In this document: piece by piece, positions 5,007-5,169 of the stretch
How the letters are laid out: every line of letters starts with the position of its first letter
How positions within the stretch are numbered: position 1 is the first letter of the stretch
Source: Cycloclasticus sp.
GTDB lineage: Bacteria > Pseudomonadota > Gammaproteobacteria > Methylococcales > Cycloclasticaceae
Length of the DNA: 5,169 bases
Reading direction: 5' to 3'
Assembly: GCA_019090295.1 (NCBI GenBank)
Contig: JAHRWG010000358.1
Location: 1 to 5,169, forward strand
Notes under the pieces: generated by a model
What the model was told of the DNA's origin: nothing
Databases searched by the model: none
The model's input: only the letters and a program-made list of their open reading frames with translations
Position numbers and translations under genes: made by a program

Positions 5007-5063
5007 TAAATAGTTTACTTTAACTGAGGTCTGTTTATAATAGACCTCAATATAAAGTTAATT
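5007..5063 (+). repeat. Promoter/stem-loop cassette 4, direct-repeat copy B
   Basis: Bases 5007-5056 match 1569-1618 at 49 of 50 positions. Arms TGAGGTCT (5025-5032) and AGACCTCA (5042-5049) flank the loop GTTTATAAT. An outer pair, TTAACT (5020-5025) and AGTTAA (5056-5061), is present as in cassette 1. The right flank TATAAAGTTAATT (5051-5063) is shared exactly with cassette 1 (332-344). This copy therefore combines the core of cassette 2 with the right flank of cassette 1. Confidence 0.92.
5013..5041 (+). promoter_or_regulatory. T4-early-type promoter 4
   Basis: GTTTAC (5013-5018), a 17-bp spacer and TATAAT (5036-5041), inside the repeated cassette. It drives the gene starting at 5074. Confidence 0.88.
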
Positions 5064-5073
5064 GGAGAATACG

Positions 5074-5169
5074 ATGAATACAAATGAACAGTTATTTATT
5101 CGAGCTTGCAAAAGTATGGATTCTATGGTTAGATTACGGAGTGTATACAGAAGATTCTATTTGTCAACA
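5074..5169 (+). CDS. Hypothetical protein, 3' end cut by window edge
   Basis: ATG 5074 is preceded by TGGAG (5063-5067) at a 6-base spacing and lies just after promoter cassette 4. The 32 codons present stay open to the last base, with no stop. The visible part is helical and basic, with LFIRACKS, then MVRLRSVYRRFY. This is too short to assign a family. The strong ribosome site and promoter make it a likely real gene. Confidence 0.75.
   Translation, partial: MNTNEQLFIRACKSMDSMVRLRSVYRRFYLST

Noticed and set aside
1569..5056. Direct repeats as ends of an integrated element (attachment sites)
   Set aside because: The repeats contain a promoter and belong to a wider family of cassettes; no integrase or transposase lies between them.

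Overview
The window is AT-rich, tightly packed, all on the plus strand, and most likely part of an early-gene (accessory) region of a T4-type myophage. Two things support this. First, the protein at 1045-1575 is a clear zinc-dependent dCMP deaminase that resembles T4 Cd around the substrate and zinc motifs. Second, the intergenic gaps hold near-identical promoters with a GTTTAC -35 and a TATAAT-type -10, which is the form of T4 early promoters, and most are combined with an inverted repeat. The host cannot be determined from the sequence. Bases 1-33 are not biological: they are the Illumina Nextera read-1 transposase adapter left on the contig end.

Layout: (i) 52-291, a small acidic gene, possibly cut by the contig end; (ii) promoter cassette 1 (about 294-344), then a three-gene unit: a 37-aa very basic protein (373-486), a 185-aa possible winged-helix protein (488-1045) and dCMP deaminase (1045-1575); (iii) promoter cassette 2 (1569-1618), then 1639-2151 (170 aa), 2151-2576 (141 aa, helix-turn-helix-like), 2573-2722 (49-aa zinc-ribbon protein with a hydrophobic tail) and 2735-3163 (142-aa coiled-coil candidate), closed by a good intrinsic terminator (3168-3198); (iv) a separate promoter (3218-3246) with an operator-like dyad in the leader, driving a lysine-rich 178-aa protein (3307-3843); (v) promoter cassette 3 (3853-3896), then 3921-4094 (57 aa), 4103-4285 (60 aa) and 4299-5006 (235 aa); (vi) promoter cassette 4 (5007-5063), then an incomplete gene from 5074 to the window edge.

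Only the deaminase has an assignable biochemical role: dCMP to dUMP, feeding thymidylate synthesis during phage DNA replication. The others are small unassigned early-type proteins, several with features suggesting nucleic-acid binding. Genes within each unit are joined by one- or four-base start/stop overlaps or by short gaps with GGAG-type ribosome binding sites, so each cassette probably drives one polycistronic early message. No stretch longer than 300 bases lacks a gene, and I see no tRNA, CRISPR array, transposase or minus-strand gene.

The most interesting biological signal is the family of mobile-looking promoter/stem-loop cassettes. Their flanks are conserved while their stem sequences differ but stay self-complementary, and two copies are identical at 49 of 50 bases, flanking about 3.4 kb of genes. 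This matches what I recall of the 'PeSL' (early promoter plus stem-loop) shuffling cassettes described in T4-type phages, so the class is probably known even if these copies are not.
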